Below, piece by piece: positions 15,472 to 22,823 of a stretch of 39,746 nt of DNA. The notes under the pieces were generated by a model. It did no database searches and was not told the origin of the DNA. It was given only the letters and a program-made list of their open reading frames with translations. The position numbers and the translations under genes were made by a program. This stretch comes from CAYGZA01 sp964354135 (lineage in GTDB: Bacteria > Planctomycetota > Planctomycetia > Pirellulales > Thermoguttaceae): contig CAYGZA010000016.1 of the NCBI GenBank assembly GCA_964354135.1, positions 1 through 39,746 of the forward strand, in the 5' to 3' direction. Every line of letters begins with the position of its first letter. Position 1 is the first letter of the stretch.

Positions 15472-17178
15472 TCAACGGTTTCTCGCCTCGTTATAGAACA
15501 TCATCGTCGGGGAGCCGCCGAAGGAGATCGCCATCCACGCCGCCTCGTCGATCTCCTCCTGCGAAAACCCCTCATCTCTCGCCTTCTTCATGTGGATCTT
15601 CACGCACGGCTCGCACCGCGCCAAGACGGACAAGGCAATGGCCACCGCCCGCTTGGTCCGCGCATCGAGCGCCCCCGGCGCATTGGCGGCCTTGATGAAG
15701 TCGTGGAACTTCTGTTGCGTCGCCATTGCCGCGGCCGCTTCAGCCGCCGCATGGCCGCCGGAATCGCGACTGTCTCCACAGCAACTCATCGGACTTGACT
15801 CCTGACTTGAGCCCTGTACTCCGGGGCGCTCTTGCGCCGACGCGCCTTGACCAACAGCTTCGCGGCAGCCGGCGCTCGGCTGCGCGGCCGCCGGCACGTG
15901 CCGGCGCCCCTCGCTGCGAAGGGAGATCCGGCCGGCGCCGGTCCCGAGAACCCTGCCGATCACGGCCGCTTCCGAGGCCCCCTCTTCGCGCAGCCGCTTG
16001 ACCAGCGCCCCGGCCGAGGACTCCGGAACGGCGATCAAGAGCCCGCCGGAAGTTTGCGCGTCAAAACAAATGTCCAGCATGGCCGGCGGCACGCCGTCGG
16101 TCGCGGCCACCGCGTGACCGGACGATTCTCTGTTCCGCTCCACCGCCCCGGGAAGGATGCCCTCGGCGGCACACTCCAACACGCCCGGAAGAAGCGGAAC
16201 GTCGTCCCAAACGATCTCCACGTCCACATGGCCGGCCGACGCCATTGCCGCCAGGTGGCCGATCAATCCGAATCCGGTGACGTCGGTGCAGGCATGGGCC
16301 CCAAACTCGAGCATCAGCTCGGCGGCCCGCTTGTTGAGCGTGGCCATCCAGCGGGCGGCGGCCTCTGCGCCCGCCGCCGGCGCCCGGCCGATCTGCGAAG
16401 CAAAGGCGATGATCCCCGTGCCGATCGGCTTCGTGAGCACGAGCCGGTCGCCCGGCCGGGCTCCCGCGTTGGCAACGACCCGCGCAGGGTCGATCACGCC
16501 GGTCACGGCGAAGCCCGCCTTCAATTCTTTGTCGTTGATGCTGTGCCCGCCGATCACCGCCACGCCGGCCTCGGCCATCTTGTCGATGCCGCCGCGGAGG
16601 ATCTCGCGCATCAGGTCGTCGGGCAGGACGCGGGCAGGGAACCCGATGATCGAAAGCGCGGTGATCGGGCGGCCTCCCATCGCATAAACGTCGCTGAGCG
16701 AATTGGCCGCCGCGATCTGCCCGAACACGTACGGATCGTCCACCGAGGGGGAGAACACGTCCACGGTCTGCACCAGGGCCACGTGGCCGTCGAGCTGGTA
16801 CACGCCCGCGTCGTCGCCGGCGGGCATTCCGACCAGCACCCGGGGATCGTCGAAGCTCGGCAGCCCTTCAAGCACCCGCGTCAACGTTGCCCGGTCGATC
16901 TTGGAGGCACAGCCGGCACTCTCGACCAACTCGGTAAGCCGCACGGGTCCGGCAGCCGTTTCCAGCCGCTCCCCGGCACAGGGGCACACGTCTTTTTCGC
17001 GCAGGATATCGCACGGACAAGGCTTCTTCGGGTCGCAGATGCAGTGCCCCAAGCGCATCGAGCGCTGCATGACCCGCTTTCGCTTCTCCACGTCCTTCAT
17101 GGCGATACCGTCGGAAGGGACCGGCCGAGCGACTTGGGCTTTGGGCGGCAACTGCGATCCTATCATTTGCACCAACAT
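15472..17178 (-). CDS. selD: Selenophosphate synthase SelD with N-terminal CxC extension and C-terminal AhpD-like domain
   Basis: The 568-residue frame has three parts. Residues 41-70 hold three CxC pairs (C46/C48, C54/C56, C65/C67), probably a metal site. Residues from about 78 to 410 are SelD, with catalytic C90 and K93 in AGCASKID and the AIR-synthase-like ATP fold (GDDAGVYQLDG, TDVTGFGLIGHL). After a low-complexity linker, residues 464-568 form a carboxymuconolactone-decarboxylase/AhpD-like domain with C522-EP-C525 and H529. SelD makes selenophosphate from selenide and ATP for SelA. AhpD proteins are thiol-dependent antioxidant enzymes. An AGGAG site (15799-15803) lies 9 nt before the internal ATG 15789 (MSCCG), so the 105-residue domain may also be made alone. 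The ORF begins 19 bp after the activase gene. Confidence 0.93.
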   Translation of the reverse strand: MLVQMIGSQLPPKAQVARPVPSDGIAMKDVEKRKRVMQRSMRLGHCICDPKKPCPCDILREKDVCPCAGERLETAAGPVRLTELVESAGCASKIDRATLTRVLEGLPSFDDPRVLVGMPAGDDAGVYQLDGHVALVQTVDVFSPSVDDPYVFGQIAAANSLSDVYAMGGRPITALSIIGFPARVLPDDLMREILRGGIDKMAEAGVAVIGGHSINDKELKAGFAVTGVIDPARVVANAGARPGDRLVLTKPIGTGIIAFASQIGRAPAAGAEAAARWMATLNKRAAELMLEFGAHACTDVTGFGLIGHLAAMASAGHVDVEIVWDDVPLLPGVLECAAEGILPGAVERNRESSGHAVAATDGVPPAMLDICFDAQTSGGLLIAVPESSAGALVKRLREEGASEAAVIGRVLGTGAGRISLRSEGRRHVPAAAQPSAGCREAVGQGASAQERPGVQGSSQESSPMSCCGDSRDSGGHAAAEAAAAMATQQKFHDFIKAANAPGALDARTKRAVAIALSVLARCEPCVKIHMKKARDEGFSQEEIDEAAWMAISFGGSPTMMFYNEARNR

Positions 17179-17185
17179 GGTGCAA
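17167..17185 (-). promoter_or_regulatory. Hairpin over the selD start codon
   Basis: TTGCACCA and TGGTGCAA, separated by 3 bp, form a perfect 8-bp hairpin. It contains the first selD ATG (17178) and ends beside the second in-frame ATG (17166). It could lower initiation unless opened by ribosomes from the upstream gene. Regulation is inferred only from position. Confidence 0.4.
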
Positions 17186-17197
17186 GTCTTCGGGGAT

Positions 17198-17995
17198 TCA
17201 GCAGGGAGGCGCCCGCAACCCCCTCAGCCGGTGCGACGCGAGGATCGCCGCGCCCAGGGCGCAGGTCATTTGCGGCTCCGGAGCGACGGTCACCGGTTTG
17301 CCCAACGCGGACTCCAGTGCGGCGCTCATGCCCGGCACCAGGGCCACCCCCCCGGTGAAGATGACAGGTCCGGTGAGGTTCCGCCCGGCCATCGCCGCCA
17401 CCCGCGTGGCGATCGACGCCTGCACTCCGGCCACGATGTCTTCCGGCATGGTCCCCGACGCCAAGAGCCCGATGATCTCGGTCTCGGCAAAGACGACGCA
17501 CATGTTGCTGATGGTGGCGGGCTTCCGGCTGCGGTCGGCCAAGTCGCCCAGGCACGAGAGCTTGACGCCAAGCCGCGTGGCCAGCACTTCGAGGAACCGG
17601 CCCGTCCCCGCGGCGCAGCGGTCGTTCATCGCGAAGTCGGCCACCGTGCCGTCGGCCTTGAGGCGCAAGAGCTTGCTGTCCTGCCCGCCGATGTCGATGA
17701 TCGTCCGCGCCTCGGGCACGCGCTCGCGCACGCCCCAGCCTTGACACGTGATCTCGGTCACGGTCGCGTCGGCCACGCTCATGAGCTTCCGGCCGTAGCC
17801 CGTGGCCACCACCGCGCGGACGTCCTCCCGGCGGAAGCCGTTCTCGCCGAGCAGCGTCTTCAGGAGGTGCGTGGCCAGGGCGTCCTGATCGACGCCCTGA
17901 TCCATGACGCCGGAAGCCACCACGCGGAGGCTCTCGGCGTCCCAGAGCACGAGCTTCAGGGTCCGCGACCCAGAATCGACGCCTGCGCAGATCAT
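17198..17995 (-). CDS. Acyl-CoA dehydratase activase (BadF/BadG/BcrA/BcrD/HgdC family)
   Basis: The 265-residue protein has an ASKHA ATPase fold: phosphate loop GVDSGSRTLKLV (residues 5-16), IIDIGGQDSKLL (99-110) and FTGGVALVPGM near the end. C127 (NDRCAAGTGRF) and C166 (TISNMCVVFAETE) stand exactly where the HgdC dimer holds its bridging [4Fe-4S] cluster. Activases of this type use ATP hydrolysis to push a low-potential electron into a partner iron-sulfur protein. The start ATG overlaps the stop of the upstream gene as ATGA (17992-17995), pointing to translational coupling. Three candidate partners precede it in the same operon, and selD follows 19 bp later. Confidence 0.93.
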   Translation of the reverse strand: MICAGVDSGSRTLKLVLWDAESLRVVASGVMDQGVDQDALATHLLKTLLGENGFRREDVRAVVATGYGRKLMSVADATVTEITCQGWGVRERVPEARTIIDIGGQDSKLLRLKADGTVADFAMNDRCAAGTGRFLEVLATRLGVKLSCLGDLADRSRKPATISNMCVVFAETEIIGLLASGTMPEDIVAGVQASIATRVAAMAGRNLTGPVIFTGGVALVPGMSAALESALGKPVTVAPEPQMTCALGAAILASHRLRGLRAPPC

Positions 17996-19374
17996 CGTTG
18001 CCTGCTCTCCGTTACGGTTTCGACCAGGGCTTCGAGCCGGGTCACGAGCGCCGGCTCGATCGAGTCGGTGATCGGCGGCACCTCGATTTCCGCCGCCGGA
18101 ATCCCAAGCCGCGTGCGGACCACGTCGCCGAGGATCGTTCCTTCCACGCCGCAATGGCTCGCCCCGGGGATCCGCGAAATCACCACCGCCTCGGCGCCGA
18201 ACCGCTCCGCGTCGGCGCAGATCCGCTCCGCGCGGTCGGCCGGCGAGCCGACCATCGGGTCCGCAAGGGCGATCCGTGCCAACGCCTCCATCGGCGGCAA
18301 ATCCTCGGGGATCGCGTCCAGCGCGTGGCAGAACAGATACTCCGTGCCGCACACCCGGGCGCCTACGTCTTCCAGCAGGTTCATCACCCGGAGATCCGCC
18401 ACCGGGTTCACCCAGAAGACCCGCACCGCGTCTGCGCCGAGCACGCCGGTTCCCGAGCCGACCCGCCGCCTCACCTCCTCCAGGAGTCCTTCCAGCACGC
18501 GGATCGTTTCCTCTTGGTCGGAACAGAAGTGGATGGCGAGCATTTCGGCGATGAGCATCTCCAGGGCGGGCAAGGGGCAGGGGTCCGCCGTGTAGCCCAG
18601 TCGGCGAAGCTCGCCCAGCAGGCGGCGGACTTGGTTTGCCCGCGCAATGCCGGCCGAGAGCCGCTCGTCCGTCAGCCGCCCGCCGGCGCAATCCTCCAGG
18701 GCACACCGCACCCGCTCCAATTCTGAACGCACGAAATCCACCTGGCTCCGCGGGGCGGAGAACCCGCCGGGAAGCGGCACCGCCTCTTCCCCGGGCTCGG
18801 GGCGGCGCCGGTGCGGCACCTCCCACCAGAAGATCGGGAAGCCCATGGCGGCCAGCCGCTGGGCAATCGCCGCCACGTCGTCGCAGATCGCCCCGACGCT
18901 GCACGTGAGCATCTCCGGAATGGGGAAATGGGCCTCGCTCACGAAGGCCCCGAGCATGGCCCGCACCGGGCAGAACGATTCGTCGATCCCCAGCGAGTCG
19001 GCGATCTCCAAGAGCCCGGTGCGGTTCTCCATCACGCAAGGAATCCACCACGCCCCGTCGGGGTAGAACGCCACGACGTCGTCCAACGAGTACGCCATGA
19101 CGGGCACCGTGCCGAGGTCCTTCATGGTGCCGACGATCTTCTTGCCTTCCGCCCGGGCCTGGTGCAGGCGGTCTTCCTCGGACAGGAGGAAGTTCCAGAG
19201 CCGCAGCGCGGCGGCCGAGTTGTCCATGCGGAGCTTCACGAGCCGCAGGTCGCCGTCGTCGACGTGCCGGCGCAAGGGGCCGCCGTAGGACGGCTCGCAG
19301 AGCCCCGCGGCCCGCAGCTCCGCGTACCGCCCGTCCCACTCTCCGAGTGTAATCCGCCGCGCGGCGCCGTTCAT
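17992..19374 (-). CDS. 2-hydroxyacyl-CoA dehydratase (HgdB/YjiM-like) family protein, third subunit
   Basis: The 460-residue protein begins at ATG 19374, which overlaps the previous stop as ATGA. It keeps the two-lobed layout of this family: an N-terminal lobe with PVMAYSLDDVVAFYPDGAWW and MLTCSVGAICDDVAAI, a helical middle, and a C-terminal lobe with VFWVNPVADLRVMNLLEDVG, CGTEYLFC and ISRIPGASHCGVEGTIL. The final stretch (GIPAAEIEVPPITDSIEPALVTRLEALVE) parallels the family's conserved end. Several cysteines could bind a cluster, but their placing is not that of well-known members, so the substrate or cluster may differ. It probably acts together with the two upstream proteins and the activase. 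Confidence 0.8.
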   Translation of the reverse strand: MNGAARRITLGEWDGRYAELRAAGLCEPSYGGPLRRHVDDGDLRLVKLRMDNSAAALRLWNFLLSEEDRLHQARAEGKKIVGTMKDLGTVPVMAYSLDDVVAFYPDGAWWIPCVMENRTGLLEIADSLGIDESFCPVRAMLGAFVSEAHFPIPEMLTCSVGAICDDVAAIAQRLAAMGFPIFWWEVPHRRRPEPGEEAVPLPGGFSAPRSQVDFVRSELERVRCALEDCAGGRLTDERLSAGIARANQVRRLLGELRRLGYTADPCPLPALEMLIAEMLAIHFCSDQEETIRVLEGLLEEVRRRVGSGTGVLGADAVRVFWVNPVADLRVMNLLEDVGARVCGTEYLFCHALDAIPEDLPPMEALARIALADPMVGSPADRAERICADAERFGAEAVVISRIPGASHCGVEGTILGDVVRTRLGIPAAEIEVPPITDSIEPALVTRLEALVETVTESRQR

Positions 19375-20456
19375 CGGAGCATTTCCAGGAAAGCCTCAAG
19401 CCGGCCGACGGTGCGGCTCCTTGCGCCCTCTTCTTCGCCGACGGTGTCGAAATCCAGGACCGGCACGGGACTCCACTCCCTGAGCCGTTGCAGCTCGGCG
19501 TGCCAAAGGTCGCACCAGAGATAGCGCCGGAAGAGAATCCCGCGAACCCTCCGAGCCGTCACCTGCCGCCCGAGCCACTCGTACAAGGCGTCGTTGGGCC
19601 GGCGGAACACGTCGGGGATGCTCCCGAAGTATGCCTCGACCAGCTCTTCGAGCGGGGCACGGCGCGTCCGCTCGGGGTCGAGCGGGGCGGGCATGGTCCG
19701 CTCGCCTCCCTCGGTCGCGTCCAGCACCACGCGGCCGCCGGCACGCTCGACCAGGTCCAACACGTCGTAGTCCTTTTCCACCAGCGGCCCGCCGACAAGC
19801 GCCAGAGGAACGCCACCGTTGCGCCTGTGTGCAGCCTCAGGTGCCACGGATAGGCTGTCCACTTGTGTGGCTCCAACACTGGCAGACAAGCTGCCAGTGC
19901 CACCCGCCCGTGCGATCGCAACACTGGCAGACAAGCTGCCAGTGCCACCCGCCGTGCGTGCGTCTTCTCGCACCTCCGCAAGTGCCTCTGCAAAGTCGCG
20001 TCCCGAGAGCCGGCCCCGCGACTGGCGAACCGTCGCCCGGGCCCGGTCGTAGCGGAGCATCACTTCGGTCAGATCGCTGTCCGCGGGCGATTTCCCGCCG
20101 AGCCCCACGAAGAACCGGCCCATCCGCCGCAACTCGTCGAGATAGAGCTCCCGGACTGCCGCGGTCTGCCACGTGGAGGGCAGATTCATGACAAAGACCG
20201 GTACCTTGCCAAACCGTTCCAGGAGGGCCCCGGCGTACCGCATCTGATCGCAAGCCGTCGTCACGACCACGCCCGCAGCCGGCGCGCCGGAAAGGACTGC
20301 ATCGACGACCGCCCCGGCGAAGGGGCACACGCCCCGGCCCGCGCCGGTCACCGGCCGGTCCTCGGCGGACCGCAGCCGCAGCCAACTCGGCCGCAGGCCG
20401 TGGGCCGCAATCCACTCCGCGGGAACGAAAGGGCTACAGTACGCGATCGTTCTCAT
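19371..20456 (-). CDS. 2-hydroxyacyl-CoA dehydratase (HgdB/YjiM-like) family protein, second subunit
   Basis: The start is set at ATG 20456 (MRTIAYCSPF), which overlaps the stop of the upstream gene as ATGA, rather than at 20468. The protein is 361 residues. YCSPFVPAEWIAAHGLRPSW, GVCPFAGAVVDAV and VVTTACDQMRYAGALLERFG match the N-lobe of YjiM/HgdB proteins with their cluster cysteines. RGILFRRYLWCDLWHAELQRL is the C-lobe cluster segment. In the middle, about 45 residues between VREDARTA and GVPLALVGGPL are encoded by repeat DNA, including two GGTGSLSASV copies 15 residues apart. This stretch is probably a tolerated surface insertion. The role is electron acceptance from the activase and an unknown reduction or dehydration. 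Confidence 0.85.
   Translation of the reverse strand: MRTIAYCSPFVPAEWIAAHGLRPSWLRLRSAEDRPVTGAGRGVCPFAGAVVDAVLSGAPAAGVVVTTACDQMRYAGALLERFGKVPVFVMNLPSTWQTAAVRELYLDELRRMGRFFVGLGGKSPADSDLTEVMLRYDRARATVRQSRGRLSGRDFAEALAEVREDARTAGGTGSLSASVAIARAGGTGSLSASVGATQVDSLSVAPEAAHRRNGGVPLALVGGPLVEKDYDVLDLVERAGGRVVLDATEGGERTMPAPLDPERTRRAPLEELVEAYFGSIPDVFRRPNDALYEWLGRQVTARRVRGILFRRYLWCDLWHAELQRLREWSPVPVLDFDTVGEEEGARSRTVGRLEAFLEMLR
19875..19953. repeat. Two copies of a 34-bp palindromic repeat inside a coding region
   Basis: A 34-bp unit containing CACTGGCAGACAAGCTGCCAGTG (an imperfect palindrome; halves CACTGGCAG and CTGCCAGTG) occurs at 19875-19908 and 19920-19953, a period of 45 bp. Because 45 is a multiple of 3 it adds 15 codons per unit without breaking the frame. 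Neighbouring bases 19830-19870 look like part of the same element family. Confidence 0.85.
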
Positions 20457-21718
20457 CGGACGCCACACGTCCCCGCGGGCCGCCCGGCGCGGACCGTCTC
20501 AAAGAGGGCTTCCACGCGGACCGCGATCCGTGCGGAATCCGACGGCGAGTAGTCCGTCTCGATCCGCAGATACGGCACGCCCAGCTCCTCCTCGGCGAGC
20601 CGCTTGACCCGGTGCGACTCCACGTCGTACGTGATGCACGCCTGCCAGATCAGCTCGATGACGCACTCGGGGCGATACTCGGCTGCCATGCGGCGGAGCC
20701 AATCGAGCCGGCGCTCGTTCCGGGTCATCACCGAGCAAGGAAGGTGAAAGTACCTCTCGGCCAGGGCCCGCAGCGGATCGGCCGCCGCTACGTCCACGTC
20801 CTCGAGAATCGGCTTCAGCCCGGTGCAGCTCTCCATCGCGACGACCAACCCGCCGCTGCGCTCGACGATCTCCAGCACGCGCTCCGCCCCGTGGACCATC
20901 GGCACGCCGGTCATCAGGACGCGGACCGGCGCCGCCGCGCCGCCCTCGGGCTTCTTGGCGCGGAACATCTCGATCGCCCGCCGGTACTGCTCGAAGTCGG
21001 CCGCGAGCCCCGAGATGCTGCTCTTGAAGTCCAGGAGCTGCCGCCCGGTGAGCGGCGGGGCATCGGACTGCATCAGGGCGGCCAGCTCCCGCCGCAAGGC
21101 CCGCTCGCGGTTCATCACCGCGATGGCTTCGCGCAATTTGCCGCCGGTGATCTGCGTGGTGAATCGCTCCTCGAGGAACCCGCGGAACTTCTGCACCTCG
21201 CGGACCCAGTGTTCCAGGGCGTCGGCGTCGTCGACCTTTTGCGGCAATTCCAGGACGTACATCGGCCGCGACTCGGCCATAAGCTCGTACATCTTCTTCT
21301 TGCCGTCGCAGGTGGTTTCGCCCACGATCAGGTCGGCCATCTCCAGGAAGGGATTGCTCTTCTGGACGTGGTACCCGAACGTCGACTTGATGAGCGGGCA
21401 GAGGTTCGCCGGCAACTGCTCCTCGGCCGCGGGGATCGTCTTGGCGGAGCCGCCGCAGAGGCACACCGGCACGCCGCCCGCCGCCATGATCAGCTCCCGC
21501 GGCGTGTACTCGCAGAGGATTCCCACGACCGGCTTGCCCGACGCCTTGGCCGCCTTGGCGTACTGATAGCAGTTGTCGATCATCCCGGCGAACCACGCGC
21601 AGGGGTCGTCCGCCGCGGGGACCGGCGCAGCCGATCCCGAGCCGCAGGGGAGAGGTGAAGCGGCCGGCTCGCGCACGCGGCGCCCGTCGCCCTGCTTATC
21701 GCCGCAGCTCTCTGGCAT
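20453..21718 (-). CDS. 2-hydroxyacyl-CoA dehydratase family protein, YjiM/double-cubane-type
   Basis: The 421-residue protein is the best match of the trio to YjiM and the double-cubane cluster protein family. After a Ser/Pro/Gly-rich N-terminal stretch of about 40 residues come VGILCEYTPRELIMAAGGVP (about 65-84), NLCPLIKSTFGY with C107, GETTCDGKKKMYELM with C137, MESCTGLKP with C298, and IWQACITYD with C361. Characterised relatives hold [4Fe-4S] or [8Fe-9S] clusters and carry out ATP-driven low-potential reductions with a HgdC-type activase. It follows the methyltransferase by 21 bp and overlaps the next gene as ATGA. No CoA enzyme or transporter nearby hints at the substrate. Confidence 0.88.
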   Translation of the reverse strand: MPESCGDKQGDGRRVREPAASPLPCGSGSAAPVPAADDPCAWFAGMIDNCYQYAKAAKASGKPVVGILCEYTPRELIMAAGGVPVCLCGGSAKTIPAAEEQLPANLCPLIKSTFGYHVQKSNPFLEMADLIVGETTCDGKKKMYELMAESRPMYVLELPQKVDDADALEHWVREVQKFRGFLEERFTTQITGGKLREAIAVMNRERALRRELAALMQSDAPPLTGRQLLDFKSSISGLAADFEQYRRAIEMFRAKKPEGGAAAPVRVLMTGVPMVHGAERVLEIVERSGGLVVAMESCTGLKPILEDVDVAAADPLRALAERYFHLPCSVMTRNERRLDWLRRMAAEYRPECVIELIWQACITYDVESHRVKRLAEEELGVPYLRIETDYSPSDSARIAVRVEALFETVRAGRPAGTCGVR

Positions 21719-21739
21719 TCCGACACCTACGATTCGTTT

Positions 21740-22564
21740 TCACCTGGAGTAGCCGCCCTGCGCTGGCCGCCGGGCCACGAAAAGTCCTTGCGCGATCTTG
21801 CCGGCGTGGGCAAGCTCCTGCATGAACTTCATCTCGGCGGCCAGCGATTCCATCAGGGCGGCGTCGAAGCCGATGATCCGCAGGGCATCATAAGTCAACT
21901 GCATGTTCAGCATGTTCAGGTAAAGGTCGACGTACGGGGCGAACCGGCGGGTGTCCTCCGCCACGAGGACGTCGCACCCCGCGTCCGAGAGAATCGCGGC
22001 GTAGCCCTCCAGGTCCTGCACGTTGGGAAACTTCATGAACCGCAGCCAGCGCTCCGCCTCGGTGTCGCTCATCGCGGCGCACCCCTCGATCCAGTCGGTG
22101 AAGGCGATGGTGCCGCCCGGTTTCACGAGCCGGGCCGCCTCGGCGATGAGCTTCCTCTTATCGACCACGTAGCACCATGCGTCTTCGCCCCATGCGAAAT
22201 CGAAGCCGCCGGAAGGGAGGCCCGTCTGGCAGGCGTCGGAGAGCGTGAAAGTGATCCGGTCGGCCAGTCCCTCCGCCTCGCAGCGGCGGCGCCCCCGCTC
22301 GACCACGGTCGCGGTGGCATCCACGCCGTGCATCCGCGCCACGTTCCGGAAGCGGACCAGAAACCGCATCCCGGCCCCGTTGCAGCAGCAGAGATCGACT
22401 CCCGCCGTGCCGGCGCCGATTCCGGCCTTCTCCGCCAGGTCCATCGACGAGCGGAAGCCGCCGACGTGGATCTGGTGCCCCATCACAAGCTCCCACAGCT
22501 CGCCCTCGGGGCCGCCGTAAACCGCCTGCACGTCGCCCAGGCCGACATCCGCTACACTCTTCAT
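21740..22564 (-). CDS. Class I SAM-dependent methyltransferase
   Basis: The 274-residue protein begins at ATG 22564, with a GGGAGAG ribosome site. It opens with YGGPEGELWELVMGHQIHVGG, then a Rossmann-type methyltransferase core: VDLCCCNGAGMRFLVRF (motif I, where most relatives have D-x-G-x-G-x-G), GVDATATVVERGR (motif II), FDFAWGEDAWCYVVDKRKLIAEAARLVKPGG (motifs IV-V) and GTIAFTDWIEG. The layout resembles glycine/sarcosine-type or small-molecule methyltransferases. Three consecutive cysteines in motif I are unusual. It is the first gene of the operon with the dehydratase-like proteins and selD, so the methyl acceptor might be a selenium or sulfur compound. That is inference. Confidence 0.85.
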   Translation of the reverse strand: MKSVADVGLGDVQAVYGGPEGELWELVMGHQIHVGGFRSSMDLAEKAGIGAGTAGVDLCCCNGAGMRFLVRFRNVARMHGVDATATVVERGRRRCEAEGLADRITFTLSDACQTGLPSGGFDFAWGEDAWCYVVDKRKLIAEAARLVKPGGTIAFTDWIEGCAAMSDTEAERWLRFMKFPNVQDLEGYAAILSDAGCDVLVAEDTRRFAPYVDLYLNMLNMQLTYDALRIIGFDAALMESLAAEMKFMQELAHAGKIAQGLFVARRPAQGGYSR

Positions 22565-22732
22565 AAACTCTCCCGTTTTTCGCGAGAACGTTCACCGACC
22601 CCGCAGCCGTCTTGAGCCCTACCTATCTTTATACCCAAGGCCCGCCATCCACGCCACCGGCGGCGGGCGGCGCAGCGCCGGATTGCCGGCGTGGTCGGGA
22701 CCGGTGTCTTGCCCGGCGGCTACGTGCCTTGA

Positions 22733-22761
22733 TTGTGTGGTCCCGGCCAAAACGATAGAAT
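22733..22761 (+). promoter_or_regulatory. Candidate selA promoter in the divergent intergenic region
   Basis: TTGTGT (22733-22738) and TAGAAT (22756-22761) are 17 bp apart, 63 bp before the selA start. The 259-bp gap 22565-22823 must also hold the promoter of the methyltransferase operon on the other strand. AT-rich bases at 22622-22634 (TATCTTTATACCC on the plus strand) are a possible -10 region for it. Confidence 0.35.
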
Positions 22762-22823
22762 AGTGGCTCGCGATCGGCTCTAAGCATAGCGCGGCCGGCC
22801 GGCAGTTGAAGAGAAGCCCTCTC

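Noticed and set aside
17195..17203. TGA directly after the final Cys of the activase (PPC-stop), a possible Cys-Sec pair
   Set aside because: The frame beyond it runs into and shadows the selD reading frame, no SECIS-like hairpin is placed at the right distance, and the activase is already full length.
17996..19399. Extension of the activase frame upstream to 19399 as a fusion protein
   Set aside because: The upstream part has shadow composition (runs of Arg/Ala/Gly), while the overlapping frame 17992-19374 has clear family motifs and an ATGA junction.
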